64,000 bases of DNA from Streptomyces sp. V4I2 (lineage in GTDB: Bacteria; Actinomycetota; Actinomycetes; Streptomycetales; Streptomycetaceae). The DNA lies in assembly GCF_030817655.1 (NCBI RefSeq), contig NZ_JAUSZM010000003.1, positions 806,001 through 870,000 on the forward strand, written 5' to 3'. Positions 25,673 to 37,500 of this stretch are shown piece after piece (positions within the stretch are counted from its first letter, which is position 1; each line of letters begins with the position of its first letter). Made by a program: the position numbers and the translations under genes. The notes below the pieces were generated by a model, which was not told the DNA's origin, searched no databases, and was given only the letters and a program-made list of their open reading frames with translations.

Positions 25673-28464
25673 CGGTTGTGCTCCGTGGGAGTCTGGGTGC
25701 GGCGCAGGTCGAGCAGGTCGGCGGCGGCCCGGGCGAAGGGGCCGAGCAGGCCGCGGCCCATCTCCAGGCCGAACCAGGCCAGCCAGGTCAGCTTGGCGGC
25801 CCGCTTCTCCTGACTGGTGAGGCGCGGGTCGACCTTGATGCCGTCGATCTGGTCGCGTACGTAGCTGTCGGCGGGGACGACGATCTCGCCCGCCAGGTGG
25901 GCGCTCTCGCCCTCCCGGCCGATCTCGACGGTCAGCGCGCGGGTCTGGCGCCATACGTCGCGGCGGGCGCGGGCGTACTTGCGGCCCTCTAGCCACCAGC
26001 GTCCGCCGTCGGTGTCGCGCAACTGGAGCCGGTAGCGCAGGAGTTGGTGGCGCAGGCCGTGCTGCTGCGGGATGCCCTCCTCGGGGCGGATCCAGACGTC
26101 GCCACGCTCCACGAGGAGCGGTTCGGGGTGTACGGCGGTGCAGTGGAGCCCGCCGCGCACGTCTACCCGGCGCTCGGTCACCAGTTGGTGCATGCTCGCG
26201 ATGGAGAGGGTGAGCTCCGTGGAACAGGGGGTGGCGGGGGCGGACGTGCCGATGGGGCGTACGGCGCCCTCGGCGGTCTCCTTGAACCACAGGTAGGGCT
26301 GGTCGTCCTTGTGCGGCAGCCGGGCCAGGCCGTCGCCGGCGAGCCGCTCGAACGTCTTCAGCTGGGCCCGTGCGTCGTAGCGGGTGGCGGGTTCGAGGCC
26401 GAGCGCCTCGACGAGAGTGGCGGTGCGATCCATGGTGGCGGCCGGGCCCGTGAGCGTCGCCTCGCACAGTTTGAGGGCGGTGGGGCTCTGCAACACGCGG
26501 GTCAGGAAGGTCAGTTCGGGCACCGGGTCGGCCTGGAGGCGGGCGAGGGTGTCCGTACGCCACTCCTCCCAGTCCTGGACGCGTACGTGCATGCCGCCGA
26601 GGGTCATGTCGCGTACGACGTCGTCGAGGGTGTTGGGCACGCCGGTCAGGTTGTAGTCGTAGCCCCAGGCGTCGGGCTCGCAGACGGCGGCGACCGCGGC
26701 CCGGCTCACCCAGTCCACCGGGGCGGCGTTCAGATGACGGAAGGCCGGTACGGTCCGGAAGCGGGCGAAGGCCGAGAACAGGCCGCTGCTGAGGTCCTGG
26801 GGGTTGTAGGCGCCGGTCTTCGTGTGGCCGCCGATGCCGCCGGGGCGCAGGGCGGTGACGACGAGGCCGTGGTCGCGGGCGCGGCGCAGGGCGACCTCGG
26901 CGGCCCACTTGGTCTGGTCGTAGCCCGCGACGAGGCGGTCCACGTGGGCGAGCGGGTCGTCCTCCCCCATGGCGGTGATGCCGACCTCGTTGAAGACGGC
27001 GATCGAGGAGATGTGGTGCAGCGGCTTGGGGCGGCCGGTCGCGGCGAGTTCGGCCAGGGTCAGGGTGCCGAGGACGTTGCTCTGCCGCAGTGACTGGTAG
27101 CCGCGCAGAAAGTCCACGGCGGCGGCGACGCCCACGACGCTGTCCAGTTCCTGGGCGAGAGTGCCCCACACGTCGTCGGACAGGCCCAGGTGCGGGCGAC
27201 GGATGTCGCCGGGCAGCACGGTGATCCGACGGCGCACCTCCGAGGACCAGGGCAGGCGGTAACTCCTCAGCGCCTCACCGAGTCGGACGACGGCCGCGTC
27301 CTCGTCGGCCGCGCGGACCAGGCAGTAGACGTGTGCGTCGCTGTGCCGCAGCAGGTCCAGCAACATGTGACTGCCGAGGAAGCCGGTCGCGCCGGTCAGC
27401 AGGATCCGACGGGGCGGCAGCGGCTCGGGGGAACCGGTGAAGGGCAGACGGTCGACGAGGGCGAGGTCGGCGAGGATCTGGTCGAGGTCCTCGCGGCGAG
27501 CGGTGGTGTGGGGTGTTGCCGGGGCGGGCGTGGCCAGAGTGGTCGAGGGTGCGGGTGTGGGTGTTCGCTGGATTGTCGCGGGCGTGGGCATGCGGAGCCC
27601 TGCCGCGGGGGCGGCCTTGAGCCAGCGCTGGGCGAGGCTGCGCGGGCGGGCGTCCGCGAACACCTCGTCGAGGTCGATCTCCAGGCCCAGTAGGTCCTCC
27701 AGCTCCGCAACGAATTCCACGGCGTTCACGGAACTGCCGCCGACGTCGAAGAAGTCGGCGTCAGCAGAGAGGCGCCCGCCGGGGAGGTGGCGGCCGGCGG
27801 CGGTGGCGATCAGGGCGGCCAGGCCATCGACGTCCGGGAGTGGGGTTGAGGCGGGCGTGGGGTCGGATGCCGCGTCGGTCATCGGTTCGGCGGCGGGATC
27901 CGTTCCCGGCGCGGACACCTGACCGAGCACGGGATCGGTGCCCGGTGCGGGCACCGTGCGGGGCGCAGGCACCGTGCGGGGCACGGACTCAGTGCTGGGC
28001 CCGGGCCCCATGCCATGCGCGGGCACTATGCCGGGCACAGGCTCAGTGCTGGGCGTGGGCTCCATGCCAGGTGCCGGCGCAACCCTGAGTTCGGGGACAT
28101 TGCCGGGCGCCGCCTCAATCCCGAGCGCAGCCTCGACGCCCGGCCCAGACGCAATGCCAGGTGCAGGCTCAACGCCGGACGCAGGGACACTGCCAAGCGC
28201 GGCCTCCACGCCAACGCCGGGCTCCATGCCAGGCCCAGCCTCCACCCCGACCCCGCGGTCAACACCAGGCGCAGGCTCAACGCCCGGCACCGGACCACCC
28301 CCCGACCCGGACTGCGGACCGGCATCCGGCCCCGCCGAGTCGGCCGCTCGCGCCACCTTCGCCAGCAGCTCGCTCACGCTGAGTCCCGTCCCGCCCCGCT
28401 CGATCGCCTCGGCGGTGGCCCGCTGTGCGGCATGTGCCGCCGCGGCCTCGTTCACCTCACGCAT
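25669..28464 (-). CDS. ACP-thioester reductase protein with long repeat linker and extra C-terminal domain
   Basis: 931 residues. Residues 1-40 are helical (possible docking). About 45-200 is a degenerate Pro/Gly/Glu repeat linker. 210-285 is a carrier domain with DVGGSS, the phosphopantetheine Ser being Ser245. 345-720 is an SDR-type thioester reductase: GATGFLG near 353 binds NADPH and YDQTKWAAE near 520 carries Tyr and Lys. 740-920 is an all-beta domain (SIASMHQLV, WLEGRKYARARRDVW) resembling the module between GMC oxidoreductase and hydrolase domains in some fusion proteins. The reductase releases the carrier-bound chain as an aldehyde or alcohol. The gene follows the megasynthase by 70 nt and overlaps the hydrolase gene. 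The carrier is a good candidate to receive the glyceryl unit from the upstream FkbH domain (inference). Confidence 0.88.
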   Translation of the reverse strand: MREVNEAAAAHAAQRATAEAIERGGTGLSVSELLAKVARAADSAGPDAGPQSGSGGGPVPGVEPAPGVDRGVGVEAGPGMEPGVGVEAALGSVPASGVEPAPGIASGPGVEAALGIEAAPGNVPELRVAPAPGMEPTPSTEPVPGIVPAHGMGPGPSTESVPRTVPAPRTVPAPGTDPVLGQVSAPGTDPAAEPMTDAASDPTPASTPLPDVDGLAALIATAAGRHLPGGRLSADADFFDVGGSSVNAVEFVAELEDLLGLEIDLDEVFADARPRSLAQRWLKAAPAAGLRMPTPATIQRTPTPAPSTTLATPAPATPHTTARREDLDQILADLALVDRLPFTGSPEPLPPRRILLTGATGFLGSHMLLDLLRHSDAHVYCLVRAADEDAAVVRLGEALRSYRLPWSSEVRRRITVLPGDIRRPHLGLSDDVWGTLAQELDSVVGVAAAVDFLRGYQSLRQSNVLGTLTLAELAATGRPKPLHHISSIAVFNEVGITAMGEDDPLAHVDRLVAGYDQTKWAAEVALRRARDHGLVVTALRPGGIGGHTKTGAYNPQDLSSGLFSAFARFRTVPAFRHLNAAPVDWVSRAAVAAVCEPDAWGYDYNLTGVPNTLDDVVRDMTLGGMHVRVQDWEEWRTDTLARLQADPVPELTFLTRVLQSPTALKLCEATLTGPAATMDRTATLVEALGLEPATRYDARAQLKTFERLAGDGLARLPHKDDQPYLWFKETAEGAVRPIGTSAPATPCSTELTLSIASMHQLVTERRVDVRGGLHCTAVHPEPLLVERGDVWIRPEEGIPQQHGLRHQLLRYRLQLRDTDGGRWWLEGRKYARARRDVWRQTRALTVEIGREGESAHLAGEIVVPADSYVRDQIDGIKVDPRLTSQEKRAAKLTWLAWFGLEMGRGLLGPFARAAADLLDLRRTQTPTEHNR
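27860..28320 (-). repeat. Degenerate coding repeat (interdomain linker)
   Basis: The linker of the ACP-reductase protein is built from 6-12 codon units of the form (V/M)EPAPG(V/M), (V/I)EAALG and TVPAPGTDP. Units vary in length and sequence but keep frame. This is a flexible Pro/Gly spring between a short N-terminal helix and the carrier domain; it is not a CRISPR or transposon end. Confidence 0.75.
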
Positions 28465-28534
28465 GAGTGCCCTTCAAAGATGTGCGCTGTTGTTTCCCAC
28501 GCGGCCACCGGTCCGATCACCGCTGCCGATCCCG

Positions 28535-31500
28535 TCACCGCTGCCGCCACGACCGGAACCCCCGAAGCTGCTCCGGCGTGACCACGGTCTCCAGTCGCTC
28601 GTCGTCCTGGTCGCCACCACCTAGCGCGGCCACCAGACGCCGGGCCGGTACGTTGCGTGCGGTCCGTTCCGCCGTCAGTCGGATCTTGGTGCAGCCGAGT
28701 TGTTCGGCGCGGTCGGCGAGCCACTGCAACAGGCGTTCTTCGACGCCCCGGCCCAGGGCGCGGCAGCTCATCAGCCAGGCCAGTACGTCGAGCCGGTCGC
28801 CGTCGGCCCGTACGGCGAGGAGGCCGATCTGGCCGTAGTCGCCGAACCGGTCCCGCGCGGCGGCCGTCCACACCTCGCCGTGCTCCCGCCACCGGGCAAG
28901 GTCGCCGCCGTCGGCCGACCGGGCGCGAAGGGTGAACTGGTTGGTGCGGCGTACGAGTTGCTCGGCCCGCTGCACGTCCGCCTCGGACAGGGCGCGGATG
29001 TCGACCTCCAACTCCAGCCGCGCGAGGAACTCTTCGAAGCCGGCCTGTTCGCGTGCCGCGTCCCGCTCCCGTTCCTGCTCGTAGAACCGGGCGCGGAGGG
29101 TGTCCTCGGCGGTCGTCGCGGCCGGGACGAGCGGCCACAACCGGCCGAGGAACTCCTCCAGTCGGTCCGTCGGCGGGCAGGTGAGCGACAGCACCTGCGG
29201 CACAGCGGAGCGGACGCCGGCGATCTCCACGGGGTTGTCGTCGAGGAAGAGGAAGCTGTCGAGCCCGAGGCCGAGCGTGCGGGCCGCGTCCGCCAGGCGG
29301 CCGGACTTGGGTCCCCAGGTGGCGGAGAGCACGCTGAAGTGGTCGGCCTTCAGCAGGCTGTCGGGGCGGTCCAGGACGGCCCGTACGGTGTCCTCGTCGT
29401 TGTTGCTGACCAGCGCCAGCAGCGTGCCCGCCTCCCGCCACCGCAGCAGTCTGCGGGTGAGCAGGGCGCGCGGACCGGTGAGGTCGACCGCCTCCGGGCC
29501 GATCTCACCGGCGACGCCGCCCCACAGGGTCTCGTCGCCGTCGACCGCGATCACCTTCGGCGCGGGCCGGCGGACGGCCCGTACGACTTCGGCGAGGCGC
29601 AGGGCCACCGCCGCCTGGAAGTGCGGGGTGAACGGCAGGTGGGCCAGCCGTTCGGTCCGCTCGTCGAAGCGTTCGTCGACCTGGTGGTGGCGGGTCCAGT
29701 CGTCGGGGCCGAGCACCGCGATATCGGGCAACTCGGCGAGTTCGGCGGCTACTTCGCGCTCCCAGCGGGTGAAGCGGTCCGTTGTGCGCGCGCACGGCAG
29801 GAAGCCGACGAGCAGCGGCTTTCGGGTGCGCTCCACCAGGGCCCGGAACGCCGCGGGGTAGGCGGTGCGGAGCTCGGCGAGCAGCTCGTCGTCCACCGGA
29901 CCGAACCGCTCGAAGTCCGCCGCCCGCAGCAGCACCGTGCCCACCGCCATGGCGGGATCGGCGAACGCGCCGGACGGATCCTGAAGGCTCGCGAGCACGT
30001 GGTGGTACGGGGCTTCCGCGACCGTCGGCCCACCGTCCTGCGCGTCCTCGTCGACCGCCGCCTCGTACAGCGGCGGCAGGTTGCCGAGGGCGAAGGTGGC
30101 GGCGAGGGCGAGCGTGCCGTGCGCGACAACGAGGGGAGTCGTGGTCCGCACCGGCGCCGTCGGCTCGTCGGCCGTCTCCTCCAGCAATCGCACCAACTCC
30201 TCCCCCAGCTGTTCCGCGCTCGCCGCGTCCAGGATGTCGAGGTTGTGGTCGAGCCGGATGCGGCCCGCGTCCGGGGTCATGGTGATCATCAGGTCGAGGT
30301 CGGAGTAGCCGGTCCCGGCCGGCAGGACCTCAAGGTGGGTGAGACGGCCGGCGCCGGAGCGCACGTAGTTGAAGTACACCTCCACCAGCGGCGCGTTCGC
30401 GCGGTGGAGGCCCTGCTTGGCCAGGGTCGCCAGGACGTCCGAGAACATCGCGCCCTTCGCGACGATCTTCTCAAGGCGGCTGTCGGTGCGGCGCAGTACG
30501 TCCTCGACGCGTTCGTCCGAGCGGGCCTCGGCCGGGAACGGGACCGGGACGCCGTAGAAGCCCACCGCGTCGAACGCGTCGGCGTGGATGCGGGTGTCCA
30601 CGGGCACGGCGAGCACGAAGCGCTCCCGCTCCCGCAGCCTGGCCAGCAGGACGGTCAGGGTGCCCAGGCAGAACGCGGCGGGGGTGACGGCGAGTCGGCT
30701 CGCGGTCGCGGCCACGCGTTCCATGAGTCCGTCGGGGATCGTCACGGTCACGCTGCCGGCGCGGTACGACCGCGTCGCCGGACGGGGGTGGGCGAGCGTC
30801 AGGTCGAGCCGGGCACTGCCCTGGAACGCCTCGCGCCACTCGGCCGCGCCGACGCCGGGGTCGACCGTCTGCTGAGCCTTGATCAGCAGGTCGATGTCAC
30901 GGTTGGTGACGGTGCCGTCCAGTGCGGTTCCGGACAGCTCGGCGTCGATCTCCCCGGCCACCAGCAGCAGCGACTGGAGGTCGCTCACGGCGTGGTGCGC
31001 GCCGAAGACCAAAGTCTGGCCCTGCGCACCGGCGTCGAGGAGTTCGAACCGCCACAGCGCCGGGGTCGTCAGGTCGAACGGTGGCTCCAGCAGGCGGCGC
31101 AGCCGGTCGGCGGCATCGGGAGTCCCGTCGGTGACGGTCGTCCAACGCAGCACGGGCCGCACCAACTCCCGCTCGACGAGCAACTGTCGCCCGATTTCCG
31201 GGCTCGTGACGATCGCGGTACGCAGTGCCGCGTGCCGTGCGGTGAGCCGGTCGAGGATGCCGGTGAGGGCGTCTGGGCCGGTCGGCGTGGTGAGCCGTAG
31301 CGCGAGGCCGACCGCGTGGGCCGCGTCCGGCATGCCGGGCTGGGCGCTGCGCAGGAGGCGTACGACGTCACGGGTGGCGGGCCACAGTGCGGTCTCGGGT
31401 ACCTCTGCGACGGCCTCGGCCGGCTGGTGCTCGCGTTCTCCCTCGGGCAGGGCGGTGGCCAGGGCGCGGGCCAGGCCGCGGATGTCGGACGCCGAGAACA

Positions 31501-34500
31501 CGGTGGCGGCCGGGAGTTCGGCGCCGAGTTCGCGGGCGAAGGCGTTGCGCAGGCGGACCAGCATGAGGGAGTCCAGGCCCAGTTCCTTCAGGGCCGTGGT
31601 CGCGGACACGTCCCCGGCTCCGCCGGCGACCTGGCCGACCCGGGCCCGTACGTACGTTTCGAGCCGTTCGGCGCGTTCCTGGTCGGTGGTCGCCGCGAAC
31701 ACGCTCTTGACGAGGTCGTCTGAGCCGGCCGTGGGCGTCGGGGCGCCGACGAGGTCGGCGAGGATCGGGCGGGTGCGTGCCGCGTCCGGGTCGAGGGCCA
31801 GCAGCTCCCAGTCCAGGGCGAGGGGGGCGAGCTGGCGGCGCTCGGTGCCGAGCACCCGGTCGAACAACTCGCCGCCCTCCTGCGGGGAGAAGGCGACCAG
31901 GCCGGACCGGCCGGTCTCGGCGGCCCGGGTGCCGGACGCGGCGACCATGCCGACGCCCGCCCAGGCGCCCCAGTCCAGGCTCAGCGCCCGGCGGCCGGTG
32001 CGGGACAGGTGGTGGGCCCATGCGTCGAGGAAGGCGTTGGCCGCCGAGTAGGGGCTCTGTCCGGCCGAGCCGAGGAGGCCGGCGGCCGAGGCGAACAGGA
32101 CGAGGCTGTCGGCCTCCGGGACCAGTTCGGTGAGCAGGGCGGTGCCGAGGACCTTGGGGGCGAGGACGCCCAGGACGCGTTCGTCGTTCAGGTTGGTGAC
32201 GGCGGCGTCGTCGAGCACACCGGCCGCGTGGACCACCCCGGCGATGGGCCCGGCCTCGTGTCGTACGGCGTCCAGGGCGGCCGTCAGGCTCTCACGGTCG
32301 GCGACGTCGGCGCGGGCGAGGTGCACGGTGATCCCGCGCTCCTCCAGTTCCGCGATCCAGTTCGCGGCGTCCTCGCCGGGCGTGCCGCGGCTCAGCAGGG
32401 CCAGTCGGCGGGCGCCCCGGCCCGCCAGTCGTTCGGCGACGACCCGGCCCAGGCCGCCCAGACCGCCGGTGATCAGATACACGCCGTCCGGGGTGATCTC
32501 GCCGTGGCCGCCGTCGTCGGGGCGGGTGCGGGTCAGGCGCGGGACCAGGCGGCTGTCGCCGCGCAGGGCGACGAGGCGTTCGTCGTCGGCGTGCCGCAGC
32601 TGTGTCCACAGCGCGTCGACGCCGTCGGCGGGCGGCAGGTCGATCAGTGTGGTCGACAGTTCCGGGTGCTCCTGGGCCACGGCGAGGCCGAAGCCCCAGG
32701 CGAGCGCCTGCTCGGGGTGGGTGACCCGGGTGCTGTCACCGGCGGCCTGGCTGCCCCGTACGACGACGAACAGGCGGGGTGCGCGCCCCTGGGCCCGGTC
32801 GGCGAACGTCCGTACCAGATGCAGGGTGTTCAGGCAGCACAGCCGGGCCGCCCGCTGTGCCGTGCCGGCGTCCTCGACGGGCGGGGCGTCGAGCGCCGAC
32901 AGCTGGACCACGCGCTCGGGCGGTGCGCCGGCGAAGGCCTCGTCGAGGAGTCGGGTCAGCTGGCCCGGATCGGCCGCGTCGAGGACGTAGCGGCCCGGGC
33001 TCTCCATGGCGTACGCCGATCCGCTGCGGGCGATCACATGGGGCACGTCGGCGGAGCGCAGGCGCTCCCCGAGGGCGTCGGCCACGCCCGTCCCGTCGGC
33101 CAGGATGAGCCAACTGGCGCGGGTCGGCGGTTCCTTGGCGGCCGGGCGCGGCTGCCAGCGGGTTTCGAACAGTGCGCCGTCCAGGGGTGAGAGGGCGGCG
33201 AGTGCGAACTCCTCGGCCTCCAGCAGGAGTTGTTCGTCCTCGTCGTACAGGCGCAGGTCGAGGGTGGCCGTGTCTCCGTCCAGCGAGCGAAGAGTGCAGG
33301 TCGCCCAGGTGGGTACGGTGCCGCGTCCGGTGAAGCGGAGCCGGCCGACTCCGGCGGGTACGAACGCCCGTCCCTGCGGTGCGTCACCGGGCAGGGCGGC
33401 CGTGTGGAACGCGGCGTCGAGGACGGCGGGGTGCAGCAGGTGGCCGTCGGCGGGCCTGCGGGTCAGCCTGCCGAGCGCCGCTTCGGCGGTGTGCCGGCCC
33501 TCCTCCAGGCCGCGGAAGGCGGGGCCGTAGTCGATGCCGAGGGCGGTGAGTCCGGCGTAGACGGCCGGGAGGTCGGACGGTTCCTCGCACCGCTCGCGCC
33601 ACGCGGCGAGGTCCTCGCCCGTGCCCTCTCCAGGTGCGGTGACCCCGATCCGGCCGACCACGTGCCGCTCCCACGGTGTGCCCGTGGCCGCCGAGGCGAT
33701 GGTGAAGTCCCGGAAGCCGTCCGCGGCCGGCTGGAGGACGAGTTGCAGCCGTACGGGCGTCTCCGCGTCCAGGCGCAGCGGCTGTACGAACCTGACGTCG
33801 GCCAGCCGCACCTCTCGGCCGTCCTGCACGGCGGTGGCGGCTTCCAGGGCCATGTCGAGGAAGGCGGCGCCGGGGAGCCAGACCTCGCCGGTGACCCGGT
33901 GGTCGGTCAGGTAGGCGAAGCGCGGGTCGCGCAGGTCGATGTCGGTCTGGAAGAGGTGGCGGTCGGGTTCGTCGCTGGTCTCGACGTGGGTGCCGATCAG
34001 CGGCGAGCCGCTGCTGGTCGGGGCGGGTGCGAGCCAGTGGCGTTCGCGGGTGAAGGCGTACGTCGGCAGGTCGACGCGGCGCCCGGCCGGGAACAGCGGC
34101 GACCAGTCGGGGGTGTGCCCGGCGGTGTACAACTCCCCCAGTCCGCGCAGGAGGGCGTCCGGTCCGCCGTCCCTTCGGCGCAGTGACCCGACGCCGACCG
34201 CTTCGACGCCTTCCTCGGCCGCCACGGCCTCGATCGACGCGCCGAGGGAGGGGTGCGGGCTCAGCTCGACGAAGTAGCGGTAGCCGTCGGCCAGCATCCG
34301 CCGGACGGTGTCGGCGAAACGGACCGGCTCGCTGAGGTTCGCGAACCAGTACCCGGCGTCCAGCCCCTCCCCGGACACCGGCTCAGCCAGGACCGTCGAG
34401 TACAGCGGGGTCGGCGTCGCGGTTCCCCGGACGGCGGCGAAACGGCCGAGGAGTTCCTCGCGCAGCGGATGCATCAAGGGGGTGTGCGAGGCGAACGGCG

Positions 34501-37500
34501 TCGACAGCCGGCGGGCGGGTATGCGTCGCTCCTCCAGGTGCCGGGCCAGGTCGGCGAGGGCTTCGGTGTCGCCGGAAACGGCTGTGGAGTGGGCGCTGTT
34601 GACCGCCGCGACGAACAGCCGGCCGGCGTAGGGCGTGAGCAGTTCCTCGACCTGCGGGCGGGCCAGTTCCAGGGCCAGCATGCCGCCCCGGCCCGCCAGC
34701 GGTACGACGGCCTGAGCCCGCCCGGTCACCACCGTCACGGCGTCGTCCAGGGTGAGCGCGCCCGCGCTGTACGCGGCGGCGATCTCACCGAGGCTGTGCC
34801 CGGTCACCGCGTCCGGAGTGACGCCCAGGGAGCGCCAGGCGGCGGCCAGTGCCGCGTTGACGGCGAACAGCACCGGCTGGAGGATCTCCGTCCGGTCGAG
34901 GCGTGCGGTGTCCTGCGGGTCGCGCAGGACGTCGAGCACGGACCAGCCGGCGTGCCGGCCCACCGCCTCGTCGATCCGCGTCAGCTCGTCCCGGAACACC
35001 TCCGACTCGGCGAGCAACCGCTCACCCATGCCGGGCCATTGACCGCCGTGCCCCGAGAAGACGAAGGCGACCTTGCCCGCGTGCTCCTCCCGGACCGGCG
35101 CGATCGGCGTCCGTCCCTCCACCAACGCCTCAAGCCCCGCGAGGAGTTGGTCCCGGTCGGCCGCGACGAGTGCCGCGCGCCGCTCGAAGTGGCTGCGGTG
35201 CCGGGCCAGAGAGTGAGCGACGTCGGACAGGTCGGTGTTCTCGGTGAGGTGCGCGGCCAGACGGGCGGCCTGTTGCCGTACGGCGGTGTCGTTGCGCCCG
35301 GACAGCACGAACAGCCGCTCGCCCAAGGCGCTTTGGGGCTTGGGCTCGGCCTTGACGCGTGAGGCGGGGGCCTCCTCCACGATCACGTGCGCGTTGGTTC
35401 CGCTGATCCCGAAGGCGCTCACCCCGGCCCGACGCGGCCGCTCGGCCGACGACGGCCACGGCACCGGCTCTTGGAGCAGGCGCAGCCCGCTGTCGTCCCA
35501 CTCCACATGACGGCTGGGCAGACCGGCGTGCAGGGTGCGCGGCAGCGTCTCATGACGCAGCGACTGCACCATCTTGATGAGCCCGGCGACACCCGAGGCG
35601 GCCTGTGCGTGCCCGATGTTGGACTTCAGCGAGCCCAGGTACAGCGGGCGGTCCTGGGGGCGTGCGTCGCCGAAGACCTCGGCGAGGGCGTTCGCCTCGA
35701 TGGGGTCCCCGAGGGTCGTGCCGGTGCCGTGCGCCTCCACATAGTCGATGTCGGCGGGCTCCAGCGCGGACAGATCCAGGGCGCGCCTGATCACCTGTGC
35801 CTGCGCGGGACCGTTCGGCGCGGACAACCCCTGGCTGCGGCCGTCCTGGTTGACGGCGGTGCCGCGCAGCACGGCCAGCACCTCGTCACCGTCCCGGCGG
35901 GCGTCACCGAGCCGCTTGAGTACGACCATCCCCGCACCCTCGGCCCAGATGGCACCGTCGGCCGCGTCGGCGAAGGAGCGGCAGCGGCCGGTCGGGGACA
36001 GTCCGCGCAGCCGGCTGAACTCGACGAAGGTCTGCGGTGTCACCATCAGGGTCACCCCGCCGGCGAGCGCGAGGTCGCACTCGCCCGCCCGCAGAGCCTG
36101 GGCCGCCAGGTGCACCGCGACGAGGGACGACGAGCAGGCGGTGTCGACGGTCAACGCGGGACCGCCCAGGCCGAGCGTGTAGGCGAGCCGGCCGGAGGCG
36201 ACGCTGAGGGCGGTGCCGGTGCCGACGTATCCGTCGAGCTGTTCCAGCCGGGAGCCGGACAGGTAGTCGCTGCTGAACATGCCGACGTACACGCCGGTGG
36301 TGCTGCCCGCGAGCCGGGACGGCACGATTCCGGCGCGTTCCAGCGCCTCCCACGTCGTCTCCAGCAGGAGTCGCTGCTGAGGGTCCATGGCGGCGGCCTC
36401 CTTCGGGGTGATGCCGAAGAAGCCCGCGTCGAAGGACTCGATGTCGTCGAGGAACCCGCCTTCGCGGGCGTACGACTTGCCCATCGCCTCCGGATCCGGG
36501 TCGTACAGCGACTCGACGTCCCAGCGCCCGGCGGGGAACGGACCGACCGCGTCACGGCCCTGGGTGACGAGGTCCCACAGGCCCTCCGGGTCGTTCACGC
36601 CGCCGGGCAGGCGGCAGGCCATGGCGACCAGGGCGACGGGCTCGTCGGTCGCCGATGTCGTCGCCGGGCGGGTCGTCGGCCGGGCCGGGGCCGTGCGGCG
36701 GGTTGCCGCGAGGACCGTGGTCAGGAGGTGGTCGGCGAGGCGGGTCGGTGTGGGGTGGTCGAAGAGGAGGGTGGCGGGGAGTCTGGTGCCCAGGCGGGTG
36801 CTGATGCGGTTGCGCAGTTCGACCGCCGTCACCGAGTCCATGCCGAGGTCGCGCAGCGGCTGGTCGGGGCGTACGGCCTGCGCCGAGCGCAGGCCGAGCG
36901 CGAGGGATGCCTCCTCCCGGACGAGGGCGAGGACACGGGCGGCCCGTTCCTCCTCGGGCAGTCGGGAGAGGCGGTCCGCGAGGCCCTGGCCGGTGTCACG
37001 ACCGGCGCGGGGAGCGGGCAGCAGCGAGCGCCAGAAGGCGGACGTCGGGCCGTCCGTCGTGGCCGCGTTCTTCCGCAGACGCGGCAGATCCAGGGCCCAG
37101 GCGACCAGGTGCGGGCTGCTGCGGCGCAGGGCGAGGCCGACGAGGTCGCGCCCCTGGTCCGCGGTGAGGGCGTGCTGGCCGAGGCGGGCCATGCGGTCGA
37201 GGTCCGCGTGCGCGGCGGCCAGTCCCTCGCCCGCCCACGCGCCGAACGACACCGAGACGCCGGGCAGGCCCAAGGCGCTGCGGTGGTGGGCGAGTTGGTC
37301 GAGGAAGGAGTTGGCGGCCGCGTAGTTGGCCTGGCCCGGGTTGCCGAGGACACCGGCCGCCGAGGAGACCAGAAGGAAGAGGTCGAGCGGCAGGTCGGCG
37401 GTGAGGCGGTGCAGGTGGGCGGCGCCGTCGACCTTGGGGCGCAGGACCTGGGCGAGGCGCTCGGGGGTCAGTTCGGCGACGATCCCGTCGGCCAGGACAC

